From Symbiodinium natans (taxonomy: Eukaryota > Sar > Dinophyceae > Suessiales > Symbiodiniaceae): 64,000 bases of DNA. Shown piece by piece: positions 12,016-23,677 of the stretch. A program made the translations under genes and the position numbers. The stretch lies in NCBI GenBank assembly GCA_905221605.1, contig CAJNDS010000202.1:582404-646403 (forward strand). Reading direction: 5' to 3'. Below the pieces are notes generated by a model. It was not told the DNA's origin. It did not search any database and saw nothing but the letters and a program-made list of their open reading frames with translations. The first letter of the stretch is position 1. Each line of letters opens with the position of its first letter.

Positions 12016-13285
12016 TGTGTCTGTGTCTGTGTCTGTGTCTGTGTCTGTGCCTAGGACATTGGCACAGATTGAGGAATTAGCGCGACCTATCTGAGAGCGC
12101 TTGTTTCTCGCGATAGAACATGATCGCGATAAAACAGGATGCGCAACTCAACTTTGCAAACTCAGCGAATCTCAGCGATGCAATGTGAGGATCCGGCGAG
12201 AAAAAGTCATGCGGCCATGACTTGACCTGGACCAGGTGGTTCGCTGTGAACGCTGGGTGGAACACGCAATACCTCAGCTGCTTCGCTGTATGAGTCCCGA
12301 GATGGCCATAGTGTGTGCTGAGAAGGTCAACAACCATTCTCAACCACTTCATCAATGAAATCAACCAAGATTGTCTCCACCCTATCTTGCCGGCCAGTCA
12401 CACCATGGTAATGAGCCACGCCATGATAACGCTCAGCGAAATTTGCATGAAGTATTTCCAAGGCATGCTCGACTGTTCATGACCTCGGCTTAGCTGATCT
12501 TGAGCGCATCGGTATGCCTAGTTTACCTTGCACCTGCTTCGCCCCATCCTGTGCTCTGCAGCCAAAGCTTCAGCCGAGTCTCTGGAACCTGGCCTCCGCA
12601 AAGTAGGCAAGAACGGTCTCTGTGCGGCGGACATCGTGCCAACACCGAAGTTTGAAGGAGGCGCCTGCGGGCCAAGTTCGACTCCAGACCCTTGTGTTGT
12701 TCGTTGCCTTGTGCTACTGCATGTCGCTACGGTGGGTGATCAGCAAAGCTCATCTACTGCCATCTGAGCGGACTGGGCGGCCTCCACTTCAAAGCGCTGC
12801 ACGCTGCTACGACCGCTTTGTCCGGTTCGCAAGACCCCAGTGAGCCGGTCCACTTCGGCCAGCAATGTCTCAACATCGAGATGCACAGCGCTGGGTGTCC
12901 AGGCGGTGTCAAACCTCTCGGAATGTTCGGAATGCGTGCGTCAAGCTGCACGCTGGTCCCTGGAGCCCTTGACATGCCCTTGACTTCAATCATATTCAAT
13001 CAAGCTGCGTGTCAAGGTTGACGTAGTATTTCAAAGGTTGTCCAGTGTCGGAGATGACTTCACGCTGGAGCCTGGTGAATCTCATACGTTCTCAATACAG
13101 CCTTTAAACACACTAGGGCCGCTAAGGTCTGTGCCAGACTTCCATGTCCATCTCATCTGGATCCCAAGATGGACAACCCAGCTCAACCAAGCGATCCATG
13201 GCACGCTGCAGAGCCTGCACCTGCCCAACGTCACTCAAGTGATGCGACTTTCGTTTACGGACCTCTTTCTTCTTTTCCTTCAGGA
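9800..13285 (-). CDS. Unrecognised multi-exon gene with a propeller-like exon
   Basis: A chain of minus-strand coding fragments: 13130-13280 (Lys-rich, then ALQRAMDRLVELGCPSWD); 12750-12915 (DVETLLAEVDRLTGVLRTG, helical); 12330-12475 (HANFAERYHGVAHYHG, then VETILVDFIDEVVE); about 12080-12300 (SWPHDFFSPDPHIASLRFAE); a long exon about 10659-11040 with propeller-like pieces LLVLQHDGHTVWDLR and RMLEPLRTIAVIRDG, ending at an AG|GC donor; and about 9840-9960 (IARLDVDGRPVEALG). The GHTVWDLR piece resembles a WD40 blade end, but no complete set of blades was seen. If this is one gene, the 0.65-kb microsatellite at 11.4-12.05 kb lies in one of its introns. Function not recognised; it could equally be two or three genes. 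Confidence 0.4.
11386..12050. repeat. GT / GCGT / CT microsatellite block
   Basis: Successive arrays on the plus strand: CGTT/CGTG-like units from 11386, GT then CT around 11430-11475, a unique spacer 11480-11635, CT from 11638, a GCGT tetranucleotide run 11731-11797, then interrupted GT to 12050. Long Cys/Val and Ser/Leu open frames over it are translations of the repeat. Confidence 0.9.
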
Positions 13286-13759
13286 TCTATCTCTGTGCCT
13301 CTCTCTCTCTCTCTCCGATCATCGCCCCCGAAAGGGCTGCACCGAAGTGTGCTCAGGTCTCGGGCCAGTGACTGTCATGAACTTCCCACAATGTTCATGC
13401 TTGGTGCGTGCAGTGGCTACTCTGAAGCATTGTGGACAGTTTATAGCGCAACCCGTATGGAGACGACAGATGAGAGAAACAATAGGGGACAATTGCATGG
13501 AGAATGTTGTGCCTGGGTTGTGGGGACGACCGAAGGTTTTTTGGCGTCTGCACTTTGACCTTCTTCGTGTGTTTCGGATATGTCTTTCTTGTTTCGAGGG
13601 GTTTAGGAGCCAAGGGCTCGACATGAAAACGCCTCCGAGTCAAGTGAATTTCCTCGATTTGGAGGCTCGGCATGCACGTCTATTTGAGAGGTACACTGAT
13701 GGCCTATTGATTGAAGGCCCCTCTGCTGCAATCGAAAGCGCATGCTTTGGTCTCACGTG

Positions 13760-14035
13760 TCATGTCCTGCTCTCACTCCTCTCAAAAGACTCAAAAGAGA
13801 ATTCGAGCCTCCTCTGGAAGTAGCAATTCCTGGCTCTGTTCACAGCTCCTGAGCTCACAAGCGTGAGTTTCTCAGAAACCTGCGGGATTGTTTCGAAGGA
13901 TATGCATTTCTGAGCTCTTGGCTGGTTCAACATCAGGAGGCGTCCGATCATGCCCAAGACCTGCTCGGCTTGGAGGTGGCCCGGATCGGACGGCTCATAG
14001 CTTGCCGAATCGTCGGACTCGACCTCCGGCCTGCA
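13760..14035 (-). CDS. Possible last exon of the membrane-protein gene
   Basis: After an acceptor AG at about 14036 the minus strand reads an acidic segment (PEVESDDSASYEPSDPGHL) and a helical piece (AEQVLGMIGRLLML), open to a stop at 13760. Phase fits a donor (GTGATC) just before the TGA of the preceding exon. If that donor is used, this is the cytoplasmic tail of the neighbouring protein; otherwise it is an unrelated exon. Confidence 0.3.
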   Translation of the reverse strand, partial: CRPEVESDDSASYEPSDPGHLQAEQVLGMIGRLLMLNQPRAQKCISFETIPQVSEKLTLVSSGAVNRARNCYFQRRLEFSFESFERSESRT

Positions 14036-14093
14036 TCTACAAATTCTGAGGACCCAACGACACAATTTACTGACAATAACTAGGGAATACTGA

Positions 14094-16132
14094 TCACATA
14101 TTGACGGCTGACTGGCGCTGCCCACTGGCCCCCGGCCCCATGCGCCGCTGCCGCAGAGCTTGCTGAAGCCGTCGGCGTTCCTCAGCCTGCCTGCCAACGT
14201 TCATTGGTGGCATAGCTTCATGCTTTCAATAAACCACTCTGGACGAGTGCCGCTACGCATCACTTTTTGCCTGCGGCGAAGGCCACCGAAGATGTCCAAG
14301 TAGCGGACAGATCTGAAGCTCATGGGCAGGTCCAAGTCTTCCTGCGCATGTCATGCGGAAGCCCGAGGATGCTCCTTTCTTGCAAGATTTGTTCTAGCTG
14401 GGGGGGAGGCGATGCAGACTGCTGAGGCTTCAAGCGTTGCTACGTGCCTCATAGTTGGGGAAGGAGCCAAAAGAGAGCCATTTTTGAGTTCAAGCGGACC
14501 CACCATGCTCCCCACCAAGCAGTTCGGACCACCGGCGCAGGAGTAGCGAGAAAGGCAGAGGGAGCCGCTGGCTCACGCTTCTCGGGTCTTAGATTCTTAG
14601 ACTTAGATGGTCTTTTTGGGGTCGTTTTGCATCCCGGCCGAGCCTTCGATGGTCGTGCCTCCCAGATGAACAGAAGCTGCCAGGAAAGATGCAACAAGCA
14701 TGTTGCACAAACTAGCGCCCACTGAACTAGCCCTTCAGCAGCGTGACCATCATGAACCCATCTCCGCACTGCAGCGCAGGATACCAGTGGGGCGCACACA
14801 ACCACAGCTTTGTAGATCCGCATGCGCTGCTTTACAACATAGAAATCGAGCTTGTACAGAACCAGCGTAGTGAACATCAGCATGCAAGAGCCCATGAAGG
14901 TGACAAACAGCGCACCGGAGTCGTTCCAGTTTTGGTGGGCAATCCAAAAGTAGGCCAGGGCGGGCAGCAAATTGCCAGCACAGGCTATAAGGCAAACTCG
15001 CGCGTAGGCATCGAAGGGCAGAAACGTCTTCTGCAGCCTATTCCGCAAGATACTTTCTCAAGCTGTTGCCGAATGTTCAAAGCTGTTCAAAGGCGTGCCA
15101 AGGCCGCTCTTCCATGCTACAAGAGCTGCAATGTCCAACTAAGGTGAGGACTGCTGGAACAGCTTCACGTGCATGCCCAGTTCCGCAGACAAGCCTGGTG
15201 CCGTCTCCCAGGGGTTAGTGTTCTCCTGACCTGACAGGCAAAACTAATCGGAATTGCGTCCGCTCACTATGGGAGGATCATAGAAGAATCATAAGCACAT
15301 AACTTTTGCTTTAACTTTTCCATTTCCTTCAGACCGCAACCTTGTCGCTCTTGCTGCTGCGCTGCTCCGGCAGGCAAAGCAGCCGGAATTGCAGGGCTTT
15401 CTGTCGAGGTACGAGAGGCCTGTGAGGCCTGTAGCACCGCAGGATCGCTGATGCAATATATTTACAATCAACTAAAATCAACATTTGCACAGAGAGAGAG
15501 AGAGAGAGAATGTTCCGTTTAACGACGTCTTGCAGCAAGCTGTGTGCCTGCGGCATGCTCGCGGGCAAAGAGGGCAGTTCAAGCCCAGAGGTGTGTGACG
15601 CCCCTTGCGACTGAACAGCATCTTTGCTGCCAAGGAGATTCGGTGGCGTGAAAAACTGGTTGGGCGCAGCTTCATACTGGGACAGCTCGTATTGAGCTCG
15701 TTGGAGCTCTGACGCGCTGGGATAGGGAGGCCGTATCGCACGCGTCAGCAATTGCACGCTGGCAGACTGGGCAGCTATTGCCCCATGCATGGCCAACCAC
15801 ACTGCAAGGAAGCCATAGCACATGGCCGCTATGAAAGTGTTCACCCAAAACAGCTTTAGCCAAGGCGGATCTCCCGGAAATCGAGGGCAGTTCCAGATAA
15901 AGCTCACGCTGAAGCCCAAAAACAGGGTACCAACCACCATGTAGGTGCTCATGTGCGAAGTGGTCAAATTGAAAAGGTCACGAATGTCCTGTCCGCATCT
16001 TATCCGTGCCATGAAGAACAGCCAGATCAGTGACATCTACGGGCACACTCGTGACATGTGTGAAGAAACTGTCCAATCTTTCGGCATCAGCTCCTCTCTG
16101 AAAAGGCCCCACTGCTGGATGCGGATGTTCAT
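14094..16132 (-). CDS. Multi-pass membrane protein of unknown function, at least five exons
   Basis: Exons by reading frame: 16049-16132 (starts MNIRIQQWGLF), 15548-15988, 14659-15030, 14271-14341 and 14094-14190, all phases agreeing. The protein begins with a short soluble segment, then two hydrophobic spans (around TYMVVGTLFLGFSVSFIW and FIAAMCYGFLAVWLAM), a Ser/Pro/Gln-rich linker, and three or four more spans starting at DAYARVCLIACAGNLL. It ends in a conserved-looking soluble piece (MSFRSVRYLDIFGGL) and an Arg/Gln-rich tail. From memory, similar proteins with DAYARVC and FRSVLYLD segments are expanded in dinoflagellates without known function; that recollection is unverified. Introns 14342-14658 and 14191-14270 start with GC and have AG|GC at the donor; 15031-15547 also fits GC and contains a CT microsatellite. 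The ATG at 16132 is only the first in this exon, and the frame stays open upstream of it. Confidence 0.65.
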
Positions 16133-16757
16133 GACTTGATGCGCAGACGTTTGCTTCTGACCTGGAGAGCGATTGCAGCATGTGCCAGCTTCTGCCTTGC
16201 ATGTTGAACTACAGAGTCTACGGAGCCTGCATCGAACTGGAACCTCCCTTGGTTGTAGGAGTAGGCCTTGGGCGTGCGGATGGGGCAGCGAGGGATAGCG
16301 AGGGGCAGAGCTTGTCAGAGCATGTCATGACCAGTCAGCATACTTGCTCCGAGTGTCTGCCCAAGCACTTCCCATCAGTGATCCCAGCACCATGCCTTCA
16401 CTTCGTCTGTCCTACAGGTGCTACAGAACTCAACAGGTCGACGAAAACAGAGCTTGAGTTGAGCTTTGAGCCACATTGAGCCACGTCTCATGGCTGGCTC
16501 GATAGTGCATCCCTGGAATGCACGTGCAGCGTGGCGTGGCAGCAGGTCATAGCAGGTCGCATGATACTCAGAAATGTGCATTCACAGTTTGGCTTTGTGC
16601 CCCTCAGCCGCTGCCAAAGCATGTCAGCAGAGGTCCGCCTCTTTGAGGCTGTGTAGGCTCATGCAAACTGCATCGTATTATAGCTCTCTATATAAGAGTC
16701 TACGGAGGCTAAAGAAAAATCAAGACGTGCTCAGGTAAGAGCCGGTCTGAGCGCAAA

Positions 16758-18124
16758 TCACAAAAGCAGCTCGGCAGAGTTCGGGGCACATGTTTCTGTG
16801 GCGCAGCCTGGCTGACCATCTGCATAGCAGCCTTTATCGCCCGGGCAGAATCGGTTACTTTTGCAGTGGTGGCAGCAAGGTCCATTGGAAGGAGCCTTCG
16901 GGCAGTCATGAGCAGCTGGCTTGGTTGCGTTGTGATTTGGTACTGGCGGCGGCTTTGGCCCTCCATGCGGCAGCAGAACCGCCTTCAGAAACTGATGATC
17001 AGAAGGAGCACCCAGAATGCTCTCTTGGCTGCAAAGTCCAACACCATGACTAGTGAAGATGTGGTCTGCTGCTTGAAACACATTGTCCCAAGCAGTGTCT
17101 TGTAAACCCTCACGCAAAGAAATCAGCGTCTGATCCCAGATCCTGCAGTTGAAATCTCCTGTGAAGATCACGACATCGTTTTTCTTGATGTGCTTCCACA
17201 TCGATCTCATGTATGCATCTGCCACCTGCTGTCCACGCTCACCTGGTCGGCATGGACTAATGGCTGAGACGTACTGAAACATATTCAGCTACGTGACTAC
17301 TTCCTTCTAAGCGGATCTGGTCCCGATCTACAGCGTCACGTGTCGAGGGCTGCATTGTATCCCTACCAAGATCATGAAGTTAATGCTTCATGCTGTCTGC
17401 ACGTCTCACACAGTCGCTCCGTCTCTCTTTGACCTGCATTTATTAGCTCTGCCTGCACACTGGCCAAGGGGGCCATGGGTGTTGGCGAAGAAAACAATGG
17501 TATTGCTGCTGTGCTCCTGAAGTCGAACCCAATTCAACCATCTTGAACTGTATGTATCTTGTGTGATCCATTCGCTGGCCGGCCCCTCGACGACTTTGAA
17601 CCTGCAGGCTGAAGTTGAAGTCTCTAGCAAGCTGGTGCAAGGAGCAACAGAAGACAGAATCAGCTAGCAACTATTCGTATATAAGATTATATAAGTACAA
17701 ACAGGCTTTTTTGCGGAATTCCGAGCCTGTCCCAGCTCCAGGCCATCGGGGCATCATTTCCCCCCGGCGTGGAGTAGTAACCGAAGTTGGCGAGTCCAGC
17801 ACCAGCCATCACTTGCTCCACATCGTCACACTCTTGGAAGCCAAATAGGTCCACAGGGTTCGAAGCAATTCGTTGGTACAGCTGCTGGAAGCCCCTGCCA
17901 TATGCAAATTGTGGGCAATTCCCGAACTTGTCGGAGACACACCTGAGCTGCAAAGCTAAGGTTGCTACAAGTCGTGCTTCTGGCCGATGCTCAGGGGTCT
18001 GAGCTGCGCACCACCAATAAAGATTATACGTGGCTACAGCCACCTTCAGGCCGCTACACACCATTTGTGGGCTGGCCTTGAGATCGTGGCTGCAAAGCTT
18101 CACACGTCCGCATGTCAGGCGCAA
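16758..18124 (-). CDS. Endonuclease/exonuclease/phosphatase (DNase I-like) protein with Cys-rich tail
   Basis: Metal-dependent phosphodiesterase fold used on nucleic acids or phospholipid head groups. Proposed exons are 18012-18124, 17727-17942, 17453-17601 and 16758-17242; each junction keeps frame. Family motifs in order: ATYNLYWW (start of the fold), DLFGFQECDD (metal-binding Glu), FKVVEGPASEW, FANTHGPLG, VVIFTGDFN (catalytic Asp/Asn), DHIFTSHGVG and GAPSDHQF (catalytic Asp/His). After the catalytic domain come a Pro/Asn segment and a tail with eight cysteines starting PCCHHCKSNRFCPG, unusual for the family and suggestive of a secreted or disulfide-rich module. Introns 17602-17726 and 17243-17452 have GC donors preceded by AG. 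The first intron (17943-18011, 69 bases, GT) is also open in frame, so retention would insert 23 residues after YWWC. The N-terminus is uncertain, because it abuts a microsatellite. Substrate unknown. Confidence 0.85.
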
Positions 18125-18175
18125 CCAGGCCCGGCATGAAATTTAGAAGTACTCCCGCGTGCACACGCACGCGCA

Positions 18176-18915
18176 CGCCCAAAACAAACAAACAAAAACA
18201 AACAAACAAACAAACAAACAAACAAACAAAACAAACAAACAAACAAACACACACCTCCTCCCCCGCCTCTCCGAACAAACGCAAGCAAACAGAGGACCTT
18301 CTCACGCAAAACACACGCACACAAACACAAACACACACAACACACACACACACACACACAGACACACAGACACACACACACACACAAACAAACAAACAAA
18401 CAAACAAACAAACAAACAAACAAACAAACAAACAAACAAACAAACAAACAAACAAACACACACCTCCTCCCCCCGCCTCTCCGAACAAACGCAAGCAAAC
18501 AGAGACCTTCTCACGCAAAACACACGCACACAAACACAAACACACACAGACACACACACACACACACACACACAGACACACACACACACGCACACACGCA
18601 CACACACACGCACACGCACGCACGCACGCACGCGCACGCGCACGCACGCGCACGCGCACGCGCACGCGCACGCGCACGCGCACACGCGCACGCGCACGCG
18701 CACGCGCACGCGCACGCGCACGCGCACGCGCACGCGCACGCGCACGCACACGCACACGCACACGCACACGCACACGCACACGCGCGCGCGCGCACACGCA
18801 CACACACACACAGTGCACAGGCGCACAGGCGCACAGGCGCACAGGCGCACAGACACTGGACAATTACAAGAAAACATATACACACACACACGGACCCACG
18901 CACACGCGCGCACGC
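18176..18915. repeat. CAAA / CA / CGCA microsatellite with an internal 209-base duplication
   Basis: Plus-strand order: CAAA array, a unique spacer (CCTCCTCCCCCGCCTCTCC...), CA array, then the same CAAA-spacer-CA arrangement again about 209 bases later, followed by a long CGCA run (about 18610-18760) and GTGCACAGGCGC-like units. Open frames of up to 284 aa in several frames are repeat translation. Confidence 0.92.
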
Positions 18916-18959
18916 AACGCACACGGTCGAGAACGCACGTGGAACCCCCCCGAAGGAGC

Positions 18960-20040
18960 TAGCTAGAAGCTACAATCCCGCCACATCGCTTCTTCGACAT
19001 CCATCTGCTGGGTCACAGCCTGCTTTTTTGAGGCTTCACGTGAAATTTGGCGATGGGTGACTTTTTGCATCACGAAGCCTCACTAGATACAGCACAAGAA
19101 AAGACAGCAAAAATGCTGCTTACAGCCTACACAAACGATCAACCCCGTGTTGAGCATGGCAGGCACGTCACTGGGTGTGCCCAATGATATCAGCACAAAA
19201 CCCTGCTTGGTACTCTACAATTACAATCAAAATCTCTGCTCCTGGGACACAAGATGGCACGCACGCACGCACAAGGACTTGCACGCACATGGACTCGCAA
19301 ACCCTCACGCGCACGCGGCACGCTCCTCCACGCGCCCTACAAGGTGCCAGTGATCTTGCGCTCAACATTGACATGGTCCACACTTGCGGGATTCTTGCAG
19401 GCACGGTCTTTGCGCGAGCTGATAGGATTTGAAAGTCTTCTACGAGCCTACTACTTGGAGTATGCCAAGCAGCAAACTTTGGACTGAGCGATACTGAGCG
19501 ACAGAATCATGCCACGACATCACAAGTTTCCAAAGCTTGCACTGGCATACCGCAGGACCCGTCTGGCCTGGGAACTTCCGGGAACGGCGTGCAGTCAGAG
19601 CCTACGCACAGCTCCGACACATCTGCACACAATCAGGCATCGTCGAACCTGGAACCGGAATGGCGTATCGCTTTCCGATTGAATTCAGCCATGCTGCTGA
19701 TGGGTGGCAGCCAAACGGGGCATCAACACTTCCAGTGGTTGGGTTGCAGATAAGCTGCACATCAGCTGCCATGCAGCTCTGGCGCGTCTTGCAGTCCAAA
19801 TAACTTCATTTAAAAAAGTTGAAGGCAAAGACCATCCAATACACACTTTGAGGCCAAGCACTGTGGCATGTCTTCTCATAAGTTGTGCTGGAAAGTCTGT
19901 GAAGGCTGTGCCACAGGGCTCCCTGATGAACCTGCAATGACCCTCGTAGTTGGAAGAACATTACTGTCACAGCAAAGCCGAAGCTGTGCCAGGCTCATGT
20001 CGGTGCCCTCTGAGCAACGCTGTAAAGTGCTAAGAAACAT
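18960..20040. other. No supportable gene
   Basis: Short open frames only. A CGCA-rich patch is present at 19257-19325. No motif recognised on either strand. Confidence 0.35.
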
Positions 20041-20044
20041 TCAG

Positions 20045-20905
20045 AAACAACAAAGTTCATCTCGGCAGTCAGCTCTCCACGTGTTGATTGGAGCCACTGG
20101 AGTCTGTTGTCGGAACTGCACAGGACGTTCCAAAGTCTCAAGATAGGCAAATGACACAATCGAGATTTCTTTGCTGCAGTTGGCACAGATTGGCACAGCA
20201 AATGCCCAGCTTCGTTCGGGGCTTGGGGTCCAACACAAAGGAGTGTTCGCGCGCCAATGCACAGGCTCAAGACTCAAGGCCAAAGCCCGCTCCTGCAACG
20301 TGCAACGTGCGCCTGAGTATCGACCAAGTAGGCAGAAGAGGACGGAGACAAGCCATGCCAGCATCAGCGCACCTGATGTTTCTGCAAAACCTGTGACACA
20401 GCCACACAGCGACACTCAATCAACCCCCGGCCTAGCAACCCACTGCGCATCGCAGAAATCACAAGCGGTACTGGCCCTGCACGGAAGTGTCTTCCATTGG
20501 CGGGGAGGTTGGACTATTGGACTGAGTCGATGCACAGCGCAACAGCCCACAGGCACCTTCCAAGCCACTAGCAGCCTCTGCCGAAAACCCTGTGCGTTCT
20601 TGAAATACAAGCAGCGCCGACCTTGGACAGGCAGTGACTCTGCAAGTCCAGGTGTATACAGTGTATACCTGTCTGAGTGCCGCGCAAAGAAGCCAGCAGC
20701 AAGGCCTCCAGAAGAGGTCCAGGTTTCAGATCTTGACCACTCGGTTGACATATGTTGACATGCTTTGACAAGCAAAGTGGAACCATCTTGTCAGAACGCC
20801 TGAAGAGATTGCCCTCAAACCCTAGCAGATCCATTTCCGAGCCAACACCCGACATGATGACAGGGCTATGATATGTTGTGATGTTTTTGCCGTCAATTGT
20901 AAGGC
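20045..20905 (-). CDS. Cluster of unrecognised exons
   Basis: Best fragment starts after an AG acceptor at 20906 and reads LTIDGKNITTYHSPVIM then SGVGSEMDLLGFEGNLFRR, open to about 20790. Further downstream are fragments near 20640-20750 (GLAAGFFARHSDRYTLYTPG), 20130-20220 (ANCSKEISIVSFAYLETL) and 20045-20110 (helical). They look like one gene in short exons, but I do not recognise it and the joins were not worked out. Confidence 0.4.
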
Positions 20906-20959
20906 CTGCCGAAAGTGGCTTCTGACGAAGCTGGACCTAAGGAGTGACATGGAGTGATT

Positions 20960-23640
20960 CAGCGTGCTGAGGAGTTGCCGAGAAATTGCTGACGGCTGAG
21001 AGCCCTCTCTAAAAGACCCGGGCGGGACGGCATTCTTGTCGGTGATGCCGCAAACAAGCCTGAGAAACTAAGATTGCGCGAGTATTGGCGGATCGTGATT
21101 CTCGCCTTCTCTGCTCACGTGCTGTGTTGCTGTGTTGCGCACCAACTGGCTGCCGTGAGCGCTCCCAGCGGTGATGACACAGGCGCGGTCAGAATCATGA
21201 GTATGGTCCACCTCAGGAACACTGTCGCGTGGCCGGTGCATCAGCGGGCATGAGAAGAAGAAGAAGAAGAAGAAGAAGAAGAAGAGGAAGACTCTGAGGA
21301 CTTCGATTGAGTCACAGGCAGACTTGCTGCACCTTGGCAGTCCAGAAATTGCAACGAGGACGACCCACGGGGGCCCACGGGACCCAAGTGCCTAAGGGTC
21401 AGACCACCTCCGCGTCCAGCAACTGCTGGAGCCAATAATCGCAAAGCTCCTCTTGTCTCTGATTGGACTCCGAGGGCTTGGGGATCCTGGGAATCGTGCC
21501 CTCTAGTCCTGCCAAAGGAAGAAGGTACCCAAGCGCAGCCATGCTCCGCTGTAGGGCACTTGGCCTGGGGACATCCAAGAATCCAAGAATCTGCAGATAT
21601 CCATAAGCATTCTATAAGCATCTTTACAATACAACACGCTTCGGGATGCTTCGAGCAGTCTCTCGAGCTTAGACCCGCGCCTCTGCTTCGAGGGCTGTGG
21701 CAGAAGTCCTCAGAAGCCCCCAAAACCCACACTAAAATCAAGCCAAGAGTCTACTACCTGCAGTAGAACAGTACCTCTTCAGTAGCTGACAACATGCCCT
21801 CCGCTCAAGCTTGGGCTTCTTCGCTGCGTGATGACCAGAATCGAGTCTGGCTTCTTTGTGTGCACAAAGTATGAATCAGTATGAGTCAGTATGAAGCCTT
21901 GATTTCTTGCCGAGCTTTTCTCTGGGGTTTTCTTTCTTCCTTTCGCTGGGGCTTCGGGGAAACTCCCCGTACGGACGCACCCCCCTCTTCCGCGCCTCCG
22001 CCAAAGTTTGTACTGGGGTTGTTTCTCTCTTTCTCGCAAGAAGTTCATGTTTGAGCGAATCCGTGTAGCTCGGGCAGATTCTTGACCTTCCTGACTCGTA
22101 GGTGGGTTTGACTCGGTTTGACATTCGCAAGTCCTGCCAATCTCGGACGACTCCATCGCCACAGCCTCTGGCCACCAAGTAGCTGCAAAGATGCTGCAAG
22201 CTGTAACATGCTGAAACATTGCTGTGGCCCACGTGTGAGTTCGGCGGTCAAGAAAAAAACGAAACCTGTCCTGCCTGACAGCGTTAGCATCACTTGACAA
22301 TCATCGACACTTTGACCATGCTGAACTGTCTTCGAAACGTTTGCACTTCTCTAAGATCTGTCATGCATCTCAACAGTAATATTGACTGAGGCAGTTGTAA
22401 CACTTGAGCTTTGCTCCCCGCGCGCCTGCGGTGCGGTTTGAAATATGCTGCAATGTATGCATTGAACCTCACCGATAGCGTTCATGCTCATGTATGCTCA
22501 TGCTGGCTCATGCTGCCACGAAATCTGTGCATGACACTGGGTGCCCAACTGTCTCGTAAACTCAGGATCCACATCCCTGAACAGGATCATTCAAACTTCC
22601 AGTTGTGTGAGAAATCGGTTTTAGCCCTCTCCGTGCCAGCCATGGGATGGCCACCTGTCATTCGGAGCCCTGGAAGCACTGCTCTGAGCACCATCATCTT
22701 CCTCCTCGGCGAAACACACGCAAATGCCTCTTATTTTGCGTAGTGGATGGGCAAGAGCATCACGAATCAAGGCGCCGGCTCCGGACGATTCTCCAGCTGC
22801 TGCTTTGCCTTGCTGCGAGCTGCATGCACGGCGCACACCTCGGCCAGAGCTCAGTTTCTGTATGTTTCGGTGATCTTTAAAGTGGACTTGCCCGAAGCCC
22901 GGTTCGTTGTGCGGTGGGCCCCCATGGGGCCCCATACCAAATTGACCACACATGTAACAAGCTGCAACGCTTGCGGCGGCGTGCAGAAAGAAGTCGCAGA
23001 CTGCTCCTTCTCCTTTACTTTAGCGCCCCTGCCTCTCCTCCCTAGTATCGTGGGATATCATTGGGCAACATGTGGCTGGATGTGGCAAGGTTGTCGTGAA
23101 ATTGGTCGTTTTGAGGGCCACAGCTGCTGCTACACTGGAGAACACTTCTTAAAGCACACGGCACACATCGGCACACATCGGCACACTGCACACTCGAAGT
23201 TCTAGCGTTCCATCAAAGTCCTTAGCGGCTTAGCGCTCGGGGGTTGGGGATCGGCAACCGCAGCCACCTCGACGCAGAAGACACGAACAGCATGTGCTCA
23301 GAGCTATCCTCTGTACCTGCAGAGTGCAGTCGACGACACTGACAAGATATGAAAGGACGCAACCCAAATCCTGGAGCGCACTAAATGAGCTTGACCTCCT
23401 TTATGCACATCCTCGCCTGAGATGCCGATGCTGTGCAGGTAGGGCGCAGCAGTTGAAGCTTGAACGCTTACACCGCTTGTCCCTGTGCTGTGCCTGCCCC
23501 GATGTTCCGTGCCACCGGGCGTGGCCAGTTTTCAACTCGAGACGCCTTCAAGGGAACCGCGAAGCGCAAGAGGGACGAGTGAAATGAACTGGCGACATTA
23601 ACTTGAGAAGGGGCTACGAAAGCTAGTCACCGCAGGGGGG
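20960..23640. other. Mostly unassigned; some possible minus-strand exons
   Basis: Minus-strand frames near 22130-22270 (Leu/Gln-rich) and 22700-22870 (Ala/Gly/Ser-rich, ending RDALAHPLRK) look weakly coding. No domain recognised. Contains a GAA/CTT microsatellite (listed) and a short tandem CGGCACACAT unit near 23160-23190. Confidence 0.3.
21254..21288. repeat. GAA trinucleotide microsatellite
   Basis: About eleven GAA units on the plus strand. They create the poly-Ser tail of a 166-aa minus-strand frame, which I do not accept as a gene. Confidence 0.9.
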
Positions 23641-23657
23641 TGGCATGCAGCGAGTCG

Positions 23658-23677
23658 GGGTTTAGGGTTTAGGGTTT
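23658..23677. repeat. Interstitial TTTAGGG telomere-type repeat
   Basis: GGGTTTAGGGTTTAGGGTTT, almost three units of the plant-type telomere motif that is also used by dinoflagellates. Degenerate CCCTAAAC motifs follow at about 23826 and 23854 in the opposite orientation. Too short to be a telomere; more likely a repair scar or dispersed repeat. Confidence 0.7.

Noticed and set aside
11342-12094. 250-aa Cys/Val-rich frame and its neighbours
   Set aside because: Translation of GT, GCGT and CT microsatellite; equally long in all frames.
13038-13823. 261-aa plus-strand frame
   Set aside because: It crosses a CT microsatellite and lies opposite a clearly coding minus-strand exon at 13130-13280.
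16470-16500. GTGGCTCAA-like strings resembling the end of the dinoflagellate spliced leader
   Set aside because: Only a short core matches and the upstream leader bases do not; no relict leader was found anywhere in the window.
18054-18966. 284-, 269- and 267-aa frames
   Set aside because: Translation of CAAA, CA and CGCA arrays on both strands.
21241-21741. 166-aa frame ending in poly-Ser
   Set aside because: The tail is a GAA/CTT microsatellite and the rest has no support.
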